Below, one piece after another: positions 7,361 to 15,701 of a stretch of DNA of 64,000 nt. A program made the translations under genes and the position numbers. A model generated the notes under the pieces. It searched no databases, was not told the DNA's origin, and saw nothing but the letters and a program-made list of their open reading frames with translations. Within the stretch, counting starts at the first letter, position 1; each line of letters begins with the position of its first letter. Origin of the DNA: Synechococcus sp. NOUM97013 (lineage in GTDB: Bacteria > Cyanobacteriota > Cyanobacteriia > PCC-6307 > Cyanobiaceae). The DNA lies in NCBI RefSeq assembly GCF_014279815.1, contig NZ_CP047941.1, forward strand, positions 1,860,001 to 1,924,000, read 5' to 3'.

Positions 7361-7687
7361 TCAAGGCAAGTAGTCGATCCGAATCCTGTTGCCGTTGGCA
7401 TGGCGCAGCAGCTCCTGCTGGTCATCGCCGGATCGCCGCCAGAGGCCACCGCGAGCATCCCGAAGAGCGCTGCCATCGCCCACATGCGCATAGCTCTCCA
7501 CAACACCGTCCTGCCATTGGATGGTCCACCCGAACGGAACGGGCTTGGCATGAACCACACAGGGCATCGGCGCCTGATCGTTGAACTGACAGCGCGCGCT
7601 GTAGACCGCCGCCAGGGATGGCACGGTCGCCCACAGCAACGCGGGGATGGTCGCTGCTCTGCAAGCGATGGACAAACGACTGGGCAT
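7361..7687 (-). CDS. small secreted hypothetical protein (108 aa)
   Basis: It starts MPSRLSIACRAATIPALLWA and has a PSLAAVYSA cleavage region, so export is likely. The mature part has CQFNDQAPMPCVVHAKPVPF and FGWTIQWQDGVVESY, followed by a basic C-terminus. The strand-rich pattern resembles small periplasmic proteins of marine Synechococcus. The frame is open upstream to 7804 but overlaps the divergent hydrolase gene there, so the internal ATG is chosen. Confidence 0.6.
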   Translation of the reverse strand: MPSRLSIACRAATIPALLWATVPSLAAVYSARCQFNDQAPMPCVVHAKPVPFGWTIQWQDGVVESYAHVGDGSALRDARGGLWRRSGDDQQELLRHANGNRIRIDYLP

Positions 7688-7743
7688 CGCCAAGCATTCT
7701 GAAACCATGCTTGGCATAGCAGGGATCCTTTGGGCGAGAGAGC

Positions 7744-8409
7744 ATGCTGATCCTTCAGAGAGATCAGATGGACAATCTGCTGGTGTCGGGTGCGGATGCA
7801 GCACCGCTGAGGGTGCTGCTGGCCCATGGGGCCGGTGCCGGCATGGACAGCCCCTTCATGGCGGCGATGGCCGATGGTCTTGCCCAGCAGGGCTGGCAGG
7901 TGCTGCGCTTCGAATTTCCCTACATGCAGCGGCAACGCAGCAGCGGCAAGAAGCGTCCGCCCGACAAAACCGAAGTTCTGTTGGACAGCTTTCGCGATCA
8001 GGTGAGGGCACTGGCGCAGGACAAGCCCCTGGTGATCGGTGGCAAGTCGATGGGGGGGCGCATCGCCAGCCTGCTGGCGGATGCACTCTTCGACGAGCAG
8101 CGCATCCAGGCCTGCCTCTGCCTCGGTTACCCCTTCCATCCACTGGGCAAGCCCGATCGGCTGCGCACAGAACATCTGGCCGAGCTGCGCACCCCGACGC
8201 TGATCGTTCAGGGAGAGCGAGACGCGATGGGACGCAAGGAGGAGGTGCGCACCTACCGCCTATCTGGGCAACTGGAGCTGACCTGGATGCCCGATGGGGA
8301 TCACAGCTTCAAGCCGCGCAAGAGCTCAGGCCACAGCGAACGATCGAACTGGGCGCTGGCGATCGAGGCGATGGATCGCTTCCTGCGCCAACAAAAGGCG
8401 GCCGCTTAA
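7744..8409 (+). CDS. alpha/beta-hydrolase of the KANL3/Tex30 type
   Basis: This 221-residue protein contains LLAHGAGAGMDSPFM, which is the oxyanion-loop region, the nucleophile elbow GGKSMGGR with Ser, a GERDAMG acid region and a late GDHSFKPR His. All parts of a Ser-Asp-His triad are visible. The length and motif spacing match the KANL3/Tex30 or dienelactone-hydrolase-like subgroup. The substrate is unknown. GAGAG precedes the ATG. It is divergent from the small secreted gene at 7361-7687. Confidence 0.8.
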   Translation: MLILQRDQMDNLLVSGADAAPLRVLLAHGAGAGMDSPFMAAMADGLAQQGWQVLRFEFPYMQRQRSSGKKRPPDKTEVLLDSFRDQVRALAQDKPLVIGGKSMGGRIASLLADALFDEQRIQACLCLGYPFHPLGKPDRLRTEHLAELRTPTLIVQGERDAMGRKEEVRTYRLSGQLELTWMPDGDHSFKPRKSSGHSERSNWALAIEAMDRFLRQQKAAA

Positions 8410-8414
8410 CGCGC

Positions 8415-8747
8415 TCACCACACCTCCGGGCAACGCACGTGCATCGCCGCTGACAAGGCCGCCAAGAAGTCGTTGGAACCATCCGGTCGATTTTGCGCAA
8501 CCCCGGCCTCGAATCGCAGCGTCTGTATCTGCTGCACCCAGGCGTCGTTGAACGCCGAAAGACCCCGGCGATTGTCCTCGATGCCCCGCGCACAGTGGCG
8601 CTTCACCAATTCCAGGTCGTCGTTCAGCATCGCCTCTTTGCTCTGACTCTGGGCCAGGGCAGGGTTGAACAGCGCAGAGGGCAACAAACCTGAGGCAACT
8701 GCGATCAGCAGCCACGTCCAAAGGCTGTGGTGGGCAGGTCGTCTCAT
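8415..8747 (-). CDS. small secreted hypothetical protein (110 aa)
   Basis: The protein starts MRRPAHHSLWTWLLIAVASG and has an N-terminal hydrophobic core ending NPALAQSQS, a signal peptide. The mature part is helical, with KRHCARGIEDNRRGL and a final HVRCPEVW, giving two cysteines that could pair. It is convergent with the hydrolase gene (five bases between the stop codons). The longer upstream frame to 8867 would overlap the next region without a ribosome binding site. Confidence 0.6.
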   Translation of the reverse strand: MRRPAHHSLWTWLLIAVASGLLPSALFNPALAQSQSKEAMLNDDLELVKRHCARGIEDNRRGLSAFNDAWVQQIQTLRFEAGVAQNRPDGSNDFLAALSAAMHVRCPEVW

Positions 8748-8826
8748 GGCATGGAGTGGGCGGATGCGACACAAGAAGCTGATCTCATGCTGCGCAGAGA
8801 TCGCCAGGGTGACCACAGCGGACAGA

Positions 8827-9087
8827 TCAGGTCTGATTGCCGCCGAGCATGTCGTCATACCCCTCATAGGGGTTGTATTCCGACCAGCCGGGGCTGGCCT
8901 GATCCATCAGGCCATATTCACCGTCGATCATGTCGGCGCGGGTGTTGCCGGTCGGCACCGTGTTGCAGGTGATGCCACCACCGGCGACGGGTTTGCAGTC
9001 GTCAAAGCGCACCTGGGCCTGGGCAGTGCTGGAAAGCGCCCCCGCGATCAGCAAAGCAGCGGTAAGACCTGTGCCGGAGATGGTCAT
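8827..9087 (-). CDS. small secreted hypothetical protein (86 aa)
   Basis: It begins MTISGTGLTAALLIAGALSS with a cleavage-like TAQAQ. The mature part has RFDDCKPVAGGGITCNTVP, then TRADMIDGEYGLMDQASPGW and YNPYEGYDDML. The C-x8-C pair and the acidic, aromatic tail form a pattern I associate with a conserved secreted protein of marine Synechococcus, without known function. An in-frame ATG at 9111 is an alternative start. Confidence 0.65.
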   Translation of the reverse strand: MTISGTGLTAALLIAGALSSTAQAQVRFDDCKPVAGGGITCNTVPTGNTRADMIDGEYGLMDQASPGWSEYNPYEGYDDMLGGNQT

Positions 9088-9139
9088 GGCGCGCGGTGCA
9101 TCGACCTGCATTCTGCCGACAACAGAGGGCTGCGGCTGT

Positions 9140-9493
9140 TCAGAGCCCTGAGCAGAGCTGTTCGCTTTCCCGCAGCGTCTCGAAGGCCTTCTCGCCTCGG
9201 GCCACGGCCAGCTGCACCATCACCACCTCAGCCTGAAGGCCCAACAGAAGGGTCTGACAGGGGTAACGGTCCTGGGCGCCGGCACGACGCTGCAGCGATT
9301 CAATGCGCAGCAGTGCCTGCTGACAACTGGGGGCATGGGCCGTACGAAAGCAGTGCAACAGCAAGGGCCTGACCGCAGATAGCGACGTTGCCTGCACCGG
9401 CAGCCCAGCGTGTGCGGCCGCCAACCCAAGGCACACCAGCCAGCGGGCCCACCACCGGAAACCACCGCGATCATTTTCAACCATCAACGCCAT
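9140..9493 (-). CDS. small secreted hypothetical protein (117 aa)
   Basis: The chosen start gives MALMVENDRGGFRWWARWLV followed by a hydrophobic core and PVQATS, a plausible signal peptide. The mature region is helical with several cysteines (LLHCFRTAHAPSCQQALL, RYPCQTLLL, QLCSGL). It is a third member of a run of exported Cys-containing proteins in this region. No family is recognised. The longer frame to 9748 reads through two other genes and is rejected. Confidence 0.6.
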   Translation of the reverse strand: MALMVENDRGGFRWWARWLVCLGLAAAHAGLPVQATSLSAVRPLLLHCFRTAHAPSCQQALLRIESLQRRAGAQDRYPCQTLLLGLQAEVVMVQLAVARGEKAFETLRESEQLCSGL

Positions 9494-9547
9494 CGCGCTG
9501 CGCTGCTCTTGGCTGAAAGAATGCTGTCGATTCGCTGAAGACACCGG

Positions 9548-9664
9548 ATGTACACCGATTGGACCGCCGTTGCACTGCTGCTGTTCACCGCGGTGCCGCT
9601 GCTGGCCGTAGTGGCCACCGCCACCTTCTTTATCTGGCAGCAGAAGAAGAAGCAGCTGCGTTGA
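9548..9664 (+). CDS. single-helix membrane protein (38 aa)
   Basis: The frame encodes MYTDWTAVALLLFTAVPLLA, then VVATATFFIWQQKKKQLR. It is a polar start, one clear transmembrane helix and a strongly basic stop-transfer tail. That is the form of small photosynthetic or respiratory complex subunits, but it does not match a named subunit I can identify. Its last 35 bases overlap the convergent zinc-finger gene at 9630-9851. Confidence 0.6.
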   Translation: MYTDWTAVALLLFTAVPLLAVVATATFFIWQQKKKQLR

Positions 9665-9851
9665 TCGCGGTCGGAACATCCTGGGGGCTGACACCAGCCT
9701 CCCGACCTGCAACCCCTGCCAAATCAAGGGGCTGACGCGCGTGTTCAACCGAAGCGATCACGCCACGGCCCAAACAGGTCTGACAAGTGCGGGATTGCTG
9801 CTGACTAATGCGTTGGATGCCGCTGCCGCCACAGCTCGAGCAGATCTCCAT
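9630..9851 (-). CDS. small DnaJ-type zinc-finger protein
   Basis: The 73-residue protein opens MEICSSCGGSGIQRISQQQ and then has TCQTCLGRG, a pair of CXXCXGXG motifs as in the DnaJ cysteine-rich domain. Two such motifs can bind one zinc ion. There is no J domain. In plants and cyanobacteria, free-standing DnaJ-type zinc fingers act in assembly of photosynthetic proteins, so a chaperone-like role is possible. The C-terminal third is Ala/Ser-rich. It follows gluQ by 63 bases on the same strand. Confidence 0.7.
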   Translation of the reverse strand: MEICSSCGGSGIQRISQQQSRTCQTCLGRGVIASVEHARQPLDLAGVAGREAGVSPQDVPTAINAAASSSAAR

Positions 9852-9914
9852 AACCCAGCCTGGGACACCGTTCCAGTGTGGGATCGCCAGGCCGTAACGA
9901 TCCCGAAACCTTCC

Positions 9915-10811
9915 TTAAGAATCCAGGGTTTGGAGGCAGTCCTGCAGCAGCTCTGGCCGTTGCTGCAGATGCTGCTGCAGTTCCGATGCCGACAGCGCCG
10001 ATCCCTCCGGCACCAGATTCAGAGACGCGGCCAGACGACCCAGCACCTGCTCGGCAGTCAAACCCTGCTCCCGCAGCGGTGCCAGCCCCTGGGCCTGCTC
10101 ACGCTTGGACAGCTTTTGGCCTGCGGCATCAAAGAGCAACGGCACATGCCGGTAGCGCGGAGGGCTTCGGTCCAACACGGCGATCACCGCACGCTGAGCA
10201 CGGCACACCGGCGCTAAATCGTCACCACGCACTACATCAGTGATACCGAGCGCCAGTTCATCCACGGCCGTGGCGAGGTGATAGGCGATGAATCCATCGG
10301 CCCGGCGCAGCACCAGATCACCGCAGTGGGGCTCGTCCGCCGCCAGCACCCGGAGCCGCCAGGCCGGTAGACGCCCGTTCTGCGGATCCCACCCGCGCGA
10401 CAGCTGCCGGCAGGTGCCGGGATAGCGCCGACCCGGCCCGAGCTGACGGCGACTGCAGCGACAGGGGTAGAGCAAGTCGGCCCGCCGCAGGGCGGAAAGC
10501 ACACTGCTGTAGAGACCACGGCGCTGGCTCTGGAGCAGCACCGGTCCATTCCAGAGCAGACCCAGCCAGCGCAGATCCTCTTGCGCGGAAGCGGTCGCCC
10601 CGGCACGGATGCGCGGCGTGTCGAGGTCATCGATGCGCAGCAACCACTGCCCGCACTGCAGACGGGCATGGAGCCAGGAGATCAGTGCCGTGCGCAGGTT
10701 GCCCAGATGCAGCGGCCCGGAGGGTGTCGGAGCAAAACGGCCGCGATAGCCCTGCTGACGCATGCGCTGTCCCTGCTCAAACACCGCCTGGAGATGGTCG
10801 GGAAAGTCCAC
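9915..10811 (-). CDS. gluQ: glutamyl-queuosine tRNA(Asp) synthetase
   Basis: This 298-residue protein is a truncated glutamyl-tRNA synthetase paralogue lacking the anticodon-binding half. The class I HIGH-type motif is PTPSGPLHLGNLRTAL and the KMSKS-type motif is KLSKREQA. A zinc-binding region with CRCSRRQ and GTC lies between them. GluQ enzymes activate glutamate and attach it to queuosine at position 34 of tRNA(Asp). The ATG lies just after the hup terminator, so it either has its own promoter or depends on read-through. Confidence 0.9.
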   Translation of the reverse strand: MDFPDHLQAVFEQGQRMRQQGYRGRFAPTPSGPLHLGNLRTALISWLHARLQCGQWLLRIDDLDTPRIRAGATASAQEDLRWLGLLWNGPVLLQSQRRGLYSSVLSALRRADLLYPCRCSRRQLGPGRRYPGTCRQLSRGWDPQNGRLPAWRLRVLAADEPHCGDLVLRRADGFIAYHLATAVDELALGITDVVRGDDLAPVCRAQRAVIAVLDRSPPRYRHVPLLFDAAGQKLSKREQAQGLAPLREQGLTAEQVLGRLAASLNLVPEGSALSASELQQHLQQRPELLQDCLQTLDS

Positions 10812-10813
10812 AC

Positions 10814-10841
10814 AAAAAAGGGTGGCCCCTTAGGGCCACCC
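10814..10841 (-). terminator. rho-independent terminator of hup
   Basis: GGGTGGCCC and GGGCCACCC form a nine-pair stem with a CTTA loop at 10820-10841. On the minus strand it is followed by six T residues. It lies 24 bases past the hup stop codon and just before the gluQ start codon. Confidence 0.9.
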
Positions 10842-10864
10842 GAATCAAGTCAGCGGCGGGGGCT

Positions 10865-11140
10865 TCAGCCCTGCACGCGGTCCTTGAACATCTTGCCGGC
10901 GGTGAAGGCAGGAACGCGCTTGGCGGGAATCTTGATCTTCTCGCCGGTCTTGGGGTTCAGACCCTGACGGGCGGAACGCTCACGGGGCTCGAAAGAACCG
11001 AAGCCAAGGATGGACACCTTCTTGCCTTCGACAACGGAATCAATGATGGTGTCGATGGCGGCATCCACCACCAGGGACACGTCGGTCTTGGTGAGCTCGG
11101 TGCGGGCTGCAACCAGGTTGACGAGATCAGCTTTGTTCAT
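10865..11140 (-). CDS. hup: HU-family DNA-binding protein
   Basis: This 91-residue protein starts MNKADLVNLVAARTELTKTD and carries the signature GFGSFEPRERSARQGLNPKTG, quoted here only in part as GFGSFEPRERSARQG. The C-terminal KIPAKRVPAFTAGKMFKDRV completes the HU fold. HU dimers bend and compact DNA. The frame continues upstream to 11596, but that part has no coding character, and the ATG at 11140 follows a GGGAGGGGGG-like stretch. It has its own strong terminator. Confidence 0.95.
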   Translation of the reverse strand: MNKADLVNLVAARTELTKTDVSLVVDAAIDTIIDSVVEGKKVSILGFGSFEPRERSARQGLNPKTGEKIKIPAKRVPAFTAGKMFKDRVQG

Positions 11141-11295
11141 GAACTGGGAGGGGGGAAAGTGGCGGAAGCGGTTGGATCGACGATGCGGAGTCGACATCCG
11201 CACGGCTTCCCGAGCGCGCCAATCGTATGGAGACAATCGCGGTGCGGCAACCGAAAAACACCGTGCCGCAATGCATTCACCGCACCAGCTGCGAC

Positions 11296-11970
11296 TCAAA
11301 AAGAGTCCAGCCTTGACGGATCGGCCTCTGCCCAACTGCTGAACGGCGCCAAACGACCGCCGCGCAGTGCCCCGAGCCCTGCCCCAGAAGCCAGTGCTGG
11401 AACGGCTTTTGCAGGAAGCCATTGGCGGAGACGTTCCAGACTGCGCTGCTGCCGCGGCCAGTGAAACGTGCGTCGATGCTGCAGCGGAGCGAGACGATCT
11501 GATGCGACAGGAACCAGCAAACGTCCGCAGAACAGCACATCCAAAGGCGCTGGTGCGTGCACCACGGCATGGCCTGGGGTCGGTCCAGGGGTCCACAGCA
11601 GGCGCAAACCTGAGGCGGTGGTGGCCTCATCAGCAAAGGTGTCGAGCTCTTGAACACCGGGCAAGAGATAAGCCTCTTGCTCCTGCACCAGCACAGGCCA
11701 CTCCACACGCTCCTGCAAACGCCGCAGGCGGCCGTGCCCTTCCCGGCTGGTGAGCAGGATGCGGGCACGCCGTCCCGCCGCCATCGTCTGCAAGGCGGTG
11801 AGGGTGGCCTCGGTGAGCGGCGGGCAGTCGATCAGCACCGGTTCCGGATCCACATCCAGCCACCAGGACGAACCGCCCCGGCAGTCGCGATTGGGGGGAA
11901 ACAACCAGAGGTCCGGCCGGATCTGCTGGGGCGGGCGGCCCGTCTCCAGAGCGGAGGTCATCACAGACAC
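11296..11970 (-). CDS. metallo-beta-lactamase-fold protein with degraded metal site
   Basis: The 224-residue protein has the MBL-fold layout: DLWLFPPNRDCRGGSSWWL, VLIDCPPL, ILLTSREGHGRLRRLQE, GLRLLWTPGPTPGHAVVHAP and VLFCGRLLVPV. The canonical THxHxDH metal motif is replaced by TSREGHGR, and the usual GD-L acidic ligand is GR-L. Only the TPGH histidine remains in place. It is probably not a functional hydrolase, although the fold is kept. It lies 63 bases from, and divergent to, glgX. Confidence 0.7.
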   Translation of the reverse strand: MSVMTSALETGRPPQQIRPDLWLFPPNRDCRGGSSWWLDVDPEPVLIDCPPLTEATLTALQTMAAGRRARILLTSREGHGRLRRLQERVEWPVLVQEQEAYLLPGVQELDTFADEATTASGLRLLWTPGPTPGHAVVHAPAPLDVLFCGRLLVPVASDRLAPLQHRRTFHWPRQQRSLERLRQWLPAKAVPALASGAGLGALRGGRLAPFSSWAEADPSRLDSF

Positions 11971-12033
11971 GGTGCTTCACCGCAGTTCTCACTACTTTGA
12001 TATCTGCATGTCCAGCGGTCCGGGAGTGGAGCC

Positions 12034-14166
12034 TTGAGCACGATCCTGCGTGGCAGACCCTGGCCCCTAGGCAGCAGTGTGAATGCCCACGGCGTGAACT
12101 TTTCGGTGGCAGCACCGGGCGCCAATCGAGTGGAACTGCTGTTGTTCGATTCCGGGGAAGCCGCCAGCCCCTGCGAGGTGATCGATCTGGAAAGTGATCG
12201 GCACCGCTCTGGTGATTACTGGCATGTGGAGTTACCAGGGCTGCAGGCCGGCTGCCGCTATGGCTACAGAGTGTTTGGTCCTCTGGCCCCCGGCGGACAT
12301 GGCTTCCACCCCGGCAAGGTGCTGCTCGACCCCTGCGCCCGCGCCATCGACGGCTGGTCGGTGTACGAGCGTGGCGCCGCTACCGGAGCCTCACCCAACA
12401 CCGACTGCTGCCTCAAAGGTGTGGTGTGTGAACGGGACCGCTTCGACTTCGATGCGCACCCGCGACCGCGGCACAGCTGGCAGAACACGGTGATTTATGA
12501 GCTGCACGTAGGCGGCTTCACGAAGGCGGAGGACAGCGGCGTCGCCCCGGAGCATCGCGGCAGCTTGCTGGGGGTGATCGACAAAATCCCCTACCTAAAG
12601 AGCCTGGGCGTCACCACGATCGAATTGCTGCCGGTGCAGGCCTTCGACCCCCAGGACGCCCCTCCCGGACGCGACAACGTGTGGGGCTACAGCCCGCTGA
12701 GCTGGTTCGCACCGCATCAGGGCTATGTGTGTGGCGACGACCCTTTGCTGGCCCGCGAGCAGATGCGGGCCCTCGTCGCGGCCTGCCATGACGCCGGGCT
12801 GGAGGTGCTGCTGGATGTGGTCTACAACCACACCACCGAGGGCAACAACCAAGGTCCGACCTTGAGCTGGCGCGGCTTCGCCGACCGCACCTACTACCAC
12901 CAGAACGACAAGGGCAACTATCTGGATGTGAGCGGCTGCGGCAATTCAATTGCTGCACATCAACCGATCAGCCGTGAGCTGATCTTGGAATCGCTGCGCT
13001 GCTGGGCCCTGGAGCTAGGGGTGGATGGCTTCCGGTTCGATCTGGGCATTGCCCTCAGCCGCGGCGAAGGGCTCAAACCGCTGGACAAGCCCGCCTTGTT
13101 TGAAGCGATGGAAGCCGATCCCTTGCTGAGCGAGCTGAAGCTGGTGAGCGAACCGTGGGACTGCGGCGGCCTCTACCGGCTCAATGACTTCCCGGCCCAA
13201 CGCATTGGCACCTGGAATGGTCGCTTCCGCGATGCGCTGCGCAGTTTCTGGAAAGGGGATGACGACAGCACCTGGGCTTTGGCCCAGCGGCTGCGCAGCA
13301 GCCCTGACCTTTACGACGGCAAAGCGGCGAGCCTGGGGCGTTCAGTGAACCTGCTCACCGCCCATGACGGCTTCACGCTGCTCGATCTGGTGAGCTTCAA
13401 CGGCAAACACAACCTGGCCAATGGCGAGGACAACCGCGACGGGGAAAACCACAACACCAGCTGGAACCATGGCGTGGAAGGCCCCACCAGCGACCCGGCG
13501 ATCCGGGCGCTGCGCAAACGCCAGCAGCGCAATCTGCTCACCACGCTGCTGTTCGCCCGGGGCGTGCCGATGCTGCTGATGGGCGATGAAGTGGGCCGCA
13601 GCCAGGGCGGCAACAACAACACCTGGTGTCAGGACACCCCCTTGAGCTGGATGATCTGGTCGCAGGCCCACTGCGATACGGAGTTGCTCACCTATGCCCA
13701 GCGGCTGCTGAAGGTGCGCAGCCAGCTAGCGGAGCTGATCAATCCCCTGATGGCCCACAGCGAGCCACCACCACCAGCGCCGTCAGAGGAAACGGACGAC
13801 ACGCCTGAATCACCTCAAGCTCTTGCCCCTCGCATCAGCGCACCGGAAGGGCTCTGGCGCCAATGGCACGGCGTGGAGCTGAACAAACCGGATTGGGCCA
13901 GCTGGTCCCACTGCCTGGCCTACAGCGTGCAACGGGGCAGCGAGGGAGCCGCGCTATGGGTTGGATTCAATGCCTATTTCAAGGCGATGCACTTCGATCT
14001 GCCCGAGCCAACCTCACCCTGGTGCCGGCTGATCGACACGGCCCTCACCGCTGACGACGACCTGCCAACAGTGCTGGAACCCTGGAGCCCGAAGGGAGTG
14101 CCACTAGAAGCCCGCAGCCTGGTGGTGATGGTGGCCCGCGACGAAGCTGCCAAACTCAAGCTCTGA
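12034..14166 (+). CDS. glgX: glycogen-debranching enzyme GlgX (isoamylase type)
   Basis: This 710-residue GH13 enzyme has an N-terminal beta-sandwich (to about residue 140) and a TIM barrel. Catalytic-site segments are VDGFRFDLG (nucleophile Asp), LVSEPWDCGG (acid/base Glu) and LLTAHDGFTL (transition-state Asp). LLDVVYNHTTEGN is the first conserved region. It hydrolyses alpha-1,6 branches of glycogen and limit dextrins. The start is TTG, preceded by GGGAGTGGAG, and no upstream ATG is better. A Pro/Glu-rich insert lies around residue 580. It is divergent from the MBL-fold gene. Confidence 0.93.
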   Translation: MSTILRGRPWPLGSSVNAHGVNFSVAAPGANRVELLLFDSGEAASPCEVIDLESDRHRSGDYWHVELPGLQAGCRYGYRVFGPLAPGGHGFHPGKVLLDPCARAIDGWSVYERGAATGASPNTDCCLKGVVCERDRFDFDAHPRPRHSWQNTVIYELHVGGFTKAEDSGVAPEHRGSLLGVIDKIPYLKSLGVTTIELLPVQAFDPQDAPPGRDNVWGYSPLSWFAPHQGYVCGDDPLLAREQMRALVAACHDAGLEVLLDVVYNHTTEGNNQGPTLSWRGFADRTYYHQNDKGNYLDVSGCGNSIAAHQPISRELILESLRCWALELGVDGFRFDLGIALSRGEGLKPLDKPALFEAMEADPLLSELKLVSEPWDCGGLYRLNDFPAQRIGTWNGRFRDALRSFWKGDDDSTWALAQRLRSSPDLYDGKAASLGRSVNLLTAHDGFTLLDLVSFNGKHNLANGEDNRDGENHNTSWNHGVEGPTSDPAIRALRKRQQRNLLTTLLFARGVPMLLMGDEVGRSQGGNNNTWCQDTPLSWMIWSQAHCDTELLTYAQRLLKVRSQLAELINPLMAHSEPPPPAPSEETDDTPESPQALAPRISAPEGLWRQWHGVELNKPDWASWSHCLAYSVQRGSEGAALWVGFNAYFKAMHFDLPEPTSPWCRLIDTALTADDDLPTVLEPWSPKGVPLEARSLVVMVARDEAAKLKL

Positions 14167-14182
14167 GCGCTTATAAGAAGCA

Positions 14183-14253
<71 letters not shown>

Positions 14254-14342
14254 ACAAAAACATCCGTACCAATGCCGTGAAGGCTGGCGTGGGTGTTGTG
14301 CGCAACCATTATGGCGGTCCGTCCGCCCCCCCTTCCAGCCTG

Positions 14343-15701
14343 ATGAGCACCAGCACCCTGCCAGGGGGATCCCGCCGCCGCCTGATGGTCGCCTACGGGC
14401 TGGGCGATGCCGGCACCGGATTGGCTGCGACGCAGCTGGGGTTTTACCTGTTCCCGTTTTTCACCTGTGCAGCAGGCCTGCCGGCCTTCATCGCCGGCTC
14501 GCTGCTCACTGTGATCAAGGTGTGGGATGCGATCAACGACCCGCTGATCGGCTGGATGAGCGACCACACCCAGAGCCGCTGGGGGCCGCGTATCCCCTGG
14601 ATTCTCGGCGCTGCACTGCCACTGGGCATCAGCCTGGCGGCGATGTGGTGGGTTCCGGAGGGGACCACCCTGCAGCGCACCTTCTATTACGCGGTGATGG
14701 CCATCCTGCTGATGACGGCCTACACGAGCGTCAACCTGCCCTATGCAGCGCTATCAACGGAGCTCACCAGCGACACCGCCATCCGCACCCGCCTGAATGC
14801 AGCCCGCTTCACCGGCTCGATCGTGGCGGGCCTCAGCGGATTGATCGTGGCCTCACTGGTGCTCACTGATGGGGCCGACGGTTATCTGCGCATGGGACGC
14901 ATCACCGGCACCATCGCCGCCCTGGCCACGCTTGCCTGCTGCTGGGGTCTGGCCCCCTACGCCAAGAAAGCGGCACGACCGGCCATCAATGCCGAGCCAC
15001 CGCTGGCGCAGCTGAAGCGAATCCGCTCCAACCCCCGATTCCTGAAGGTGCTGGGGCTGTATCTGGCGCTGTGGTTCGGTCTGCAGCTGATGCAGGTGGT
15101 GGCCCTGATCTGGCTGGTTCAAGTGGTGCATGTTCCCCCCAACCTCTCCACCTGGATCCTGCTGCCCTTCCAGCTGAGTGCCCTGCTGGGCCTACAGCTG
15201 TGGAGCCTGCTCTCCAACCGCAGCGGGCGCCTAGTGGCCCTGCGCTGGGGTGCCGGCCTGTGGATCCTGGCCTGCCTGATCTCGATGGTGTTCCCAGCCA
15301 TGCAGAACGGCGGCACCCCAGCTGAACTAATTCCGCTAATCGGCCTGATCTCGATGGTGGGCATCGGTGCCTCCACCGCCTATCTGATCCCCTGGTCGCT
15401 GCTGCCCGACGCCATCGACGCCGACCCCACCCGACCGGCCGGGCTTTACACCGCCTGGATGGTGCTCGGCCAGAAGCTGATCATCGGCGTGAGCATGAGC
15501 GTGTTCGGTGCGCTGCTGTCGCTCACCGGCTACGTCTCCAGCGAAAGCTGTGATGGCGCCATGGGCTTCATCGCGCAGCCGGCCTCAGCACTGTTCGCCA
15601 TCCGCATGAGCATGGGGCTGATTCCCGCCATCCTGGTGGGCATTGGCCTCCTGGTGATGCGTCGTTGGCCCGACCGCGGCGCCCATCTGCAACGCACATG
15701 A
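14343..15701 (+). CDS. MFS carrier of the GPH (glycoside-pentoside-hexuronide) family
   Basis: The protein has about 452 residues and around twelve membrane helices. It begins MSTSTLPGGSRRRLMVAYGL. The family signature follows helix 2: DAINDPLIGWMSDHTQSRWG and RIPWILGA. GPH carriers are sugar:cation symporters, so a sugar or related solute is the expected substrate, but specificity cannot be read from sequence. The internal ATG at 14343 is preferred to 14277, which is too close to the tRNA. Its stop overlaps the next start as ATGA. Confidence 0.85.
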   Translation: MSTSTLPGGSRRRLMVAYGLGDAGTGLAATQLGFYLFPFFTCAAGLPAFIAGSLLTVIKVWDAINDPLIGWMSDHTQSRWGPRIPWILGAALPLGISLAAMWWVPEGTTLQRTFYYAVMAILLMTAYTSVNLPYAALSTELTSDTAIRTRLNAARFTGSIVAGLSGLIVASLVLTDGADGYLRMGRITGTIAALATLACCWGLAPYAKKAARPAINAEPPLAQLKRIRSNPRFLKVLGLYLALWFGLQLMQVVALIWLVQVVHVPPNLSTWILLPFQLSALLGLQLWSLLSNRSGRLVALRWGAGLWILACLISMVFPAMQNGGTPAELIPLIGLISMVGIGASTAYLIPWSLLPDAIDADPTRPAGLYTAWMVLGQKLIIGVSMSVFGALLSLTGYVSSESCDGAMGFIAQPASALFAIRMSMGLIPAILVGIGLLVMRRWPDRGAHLQRT

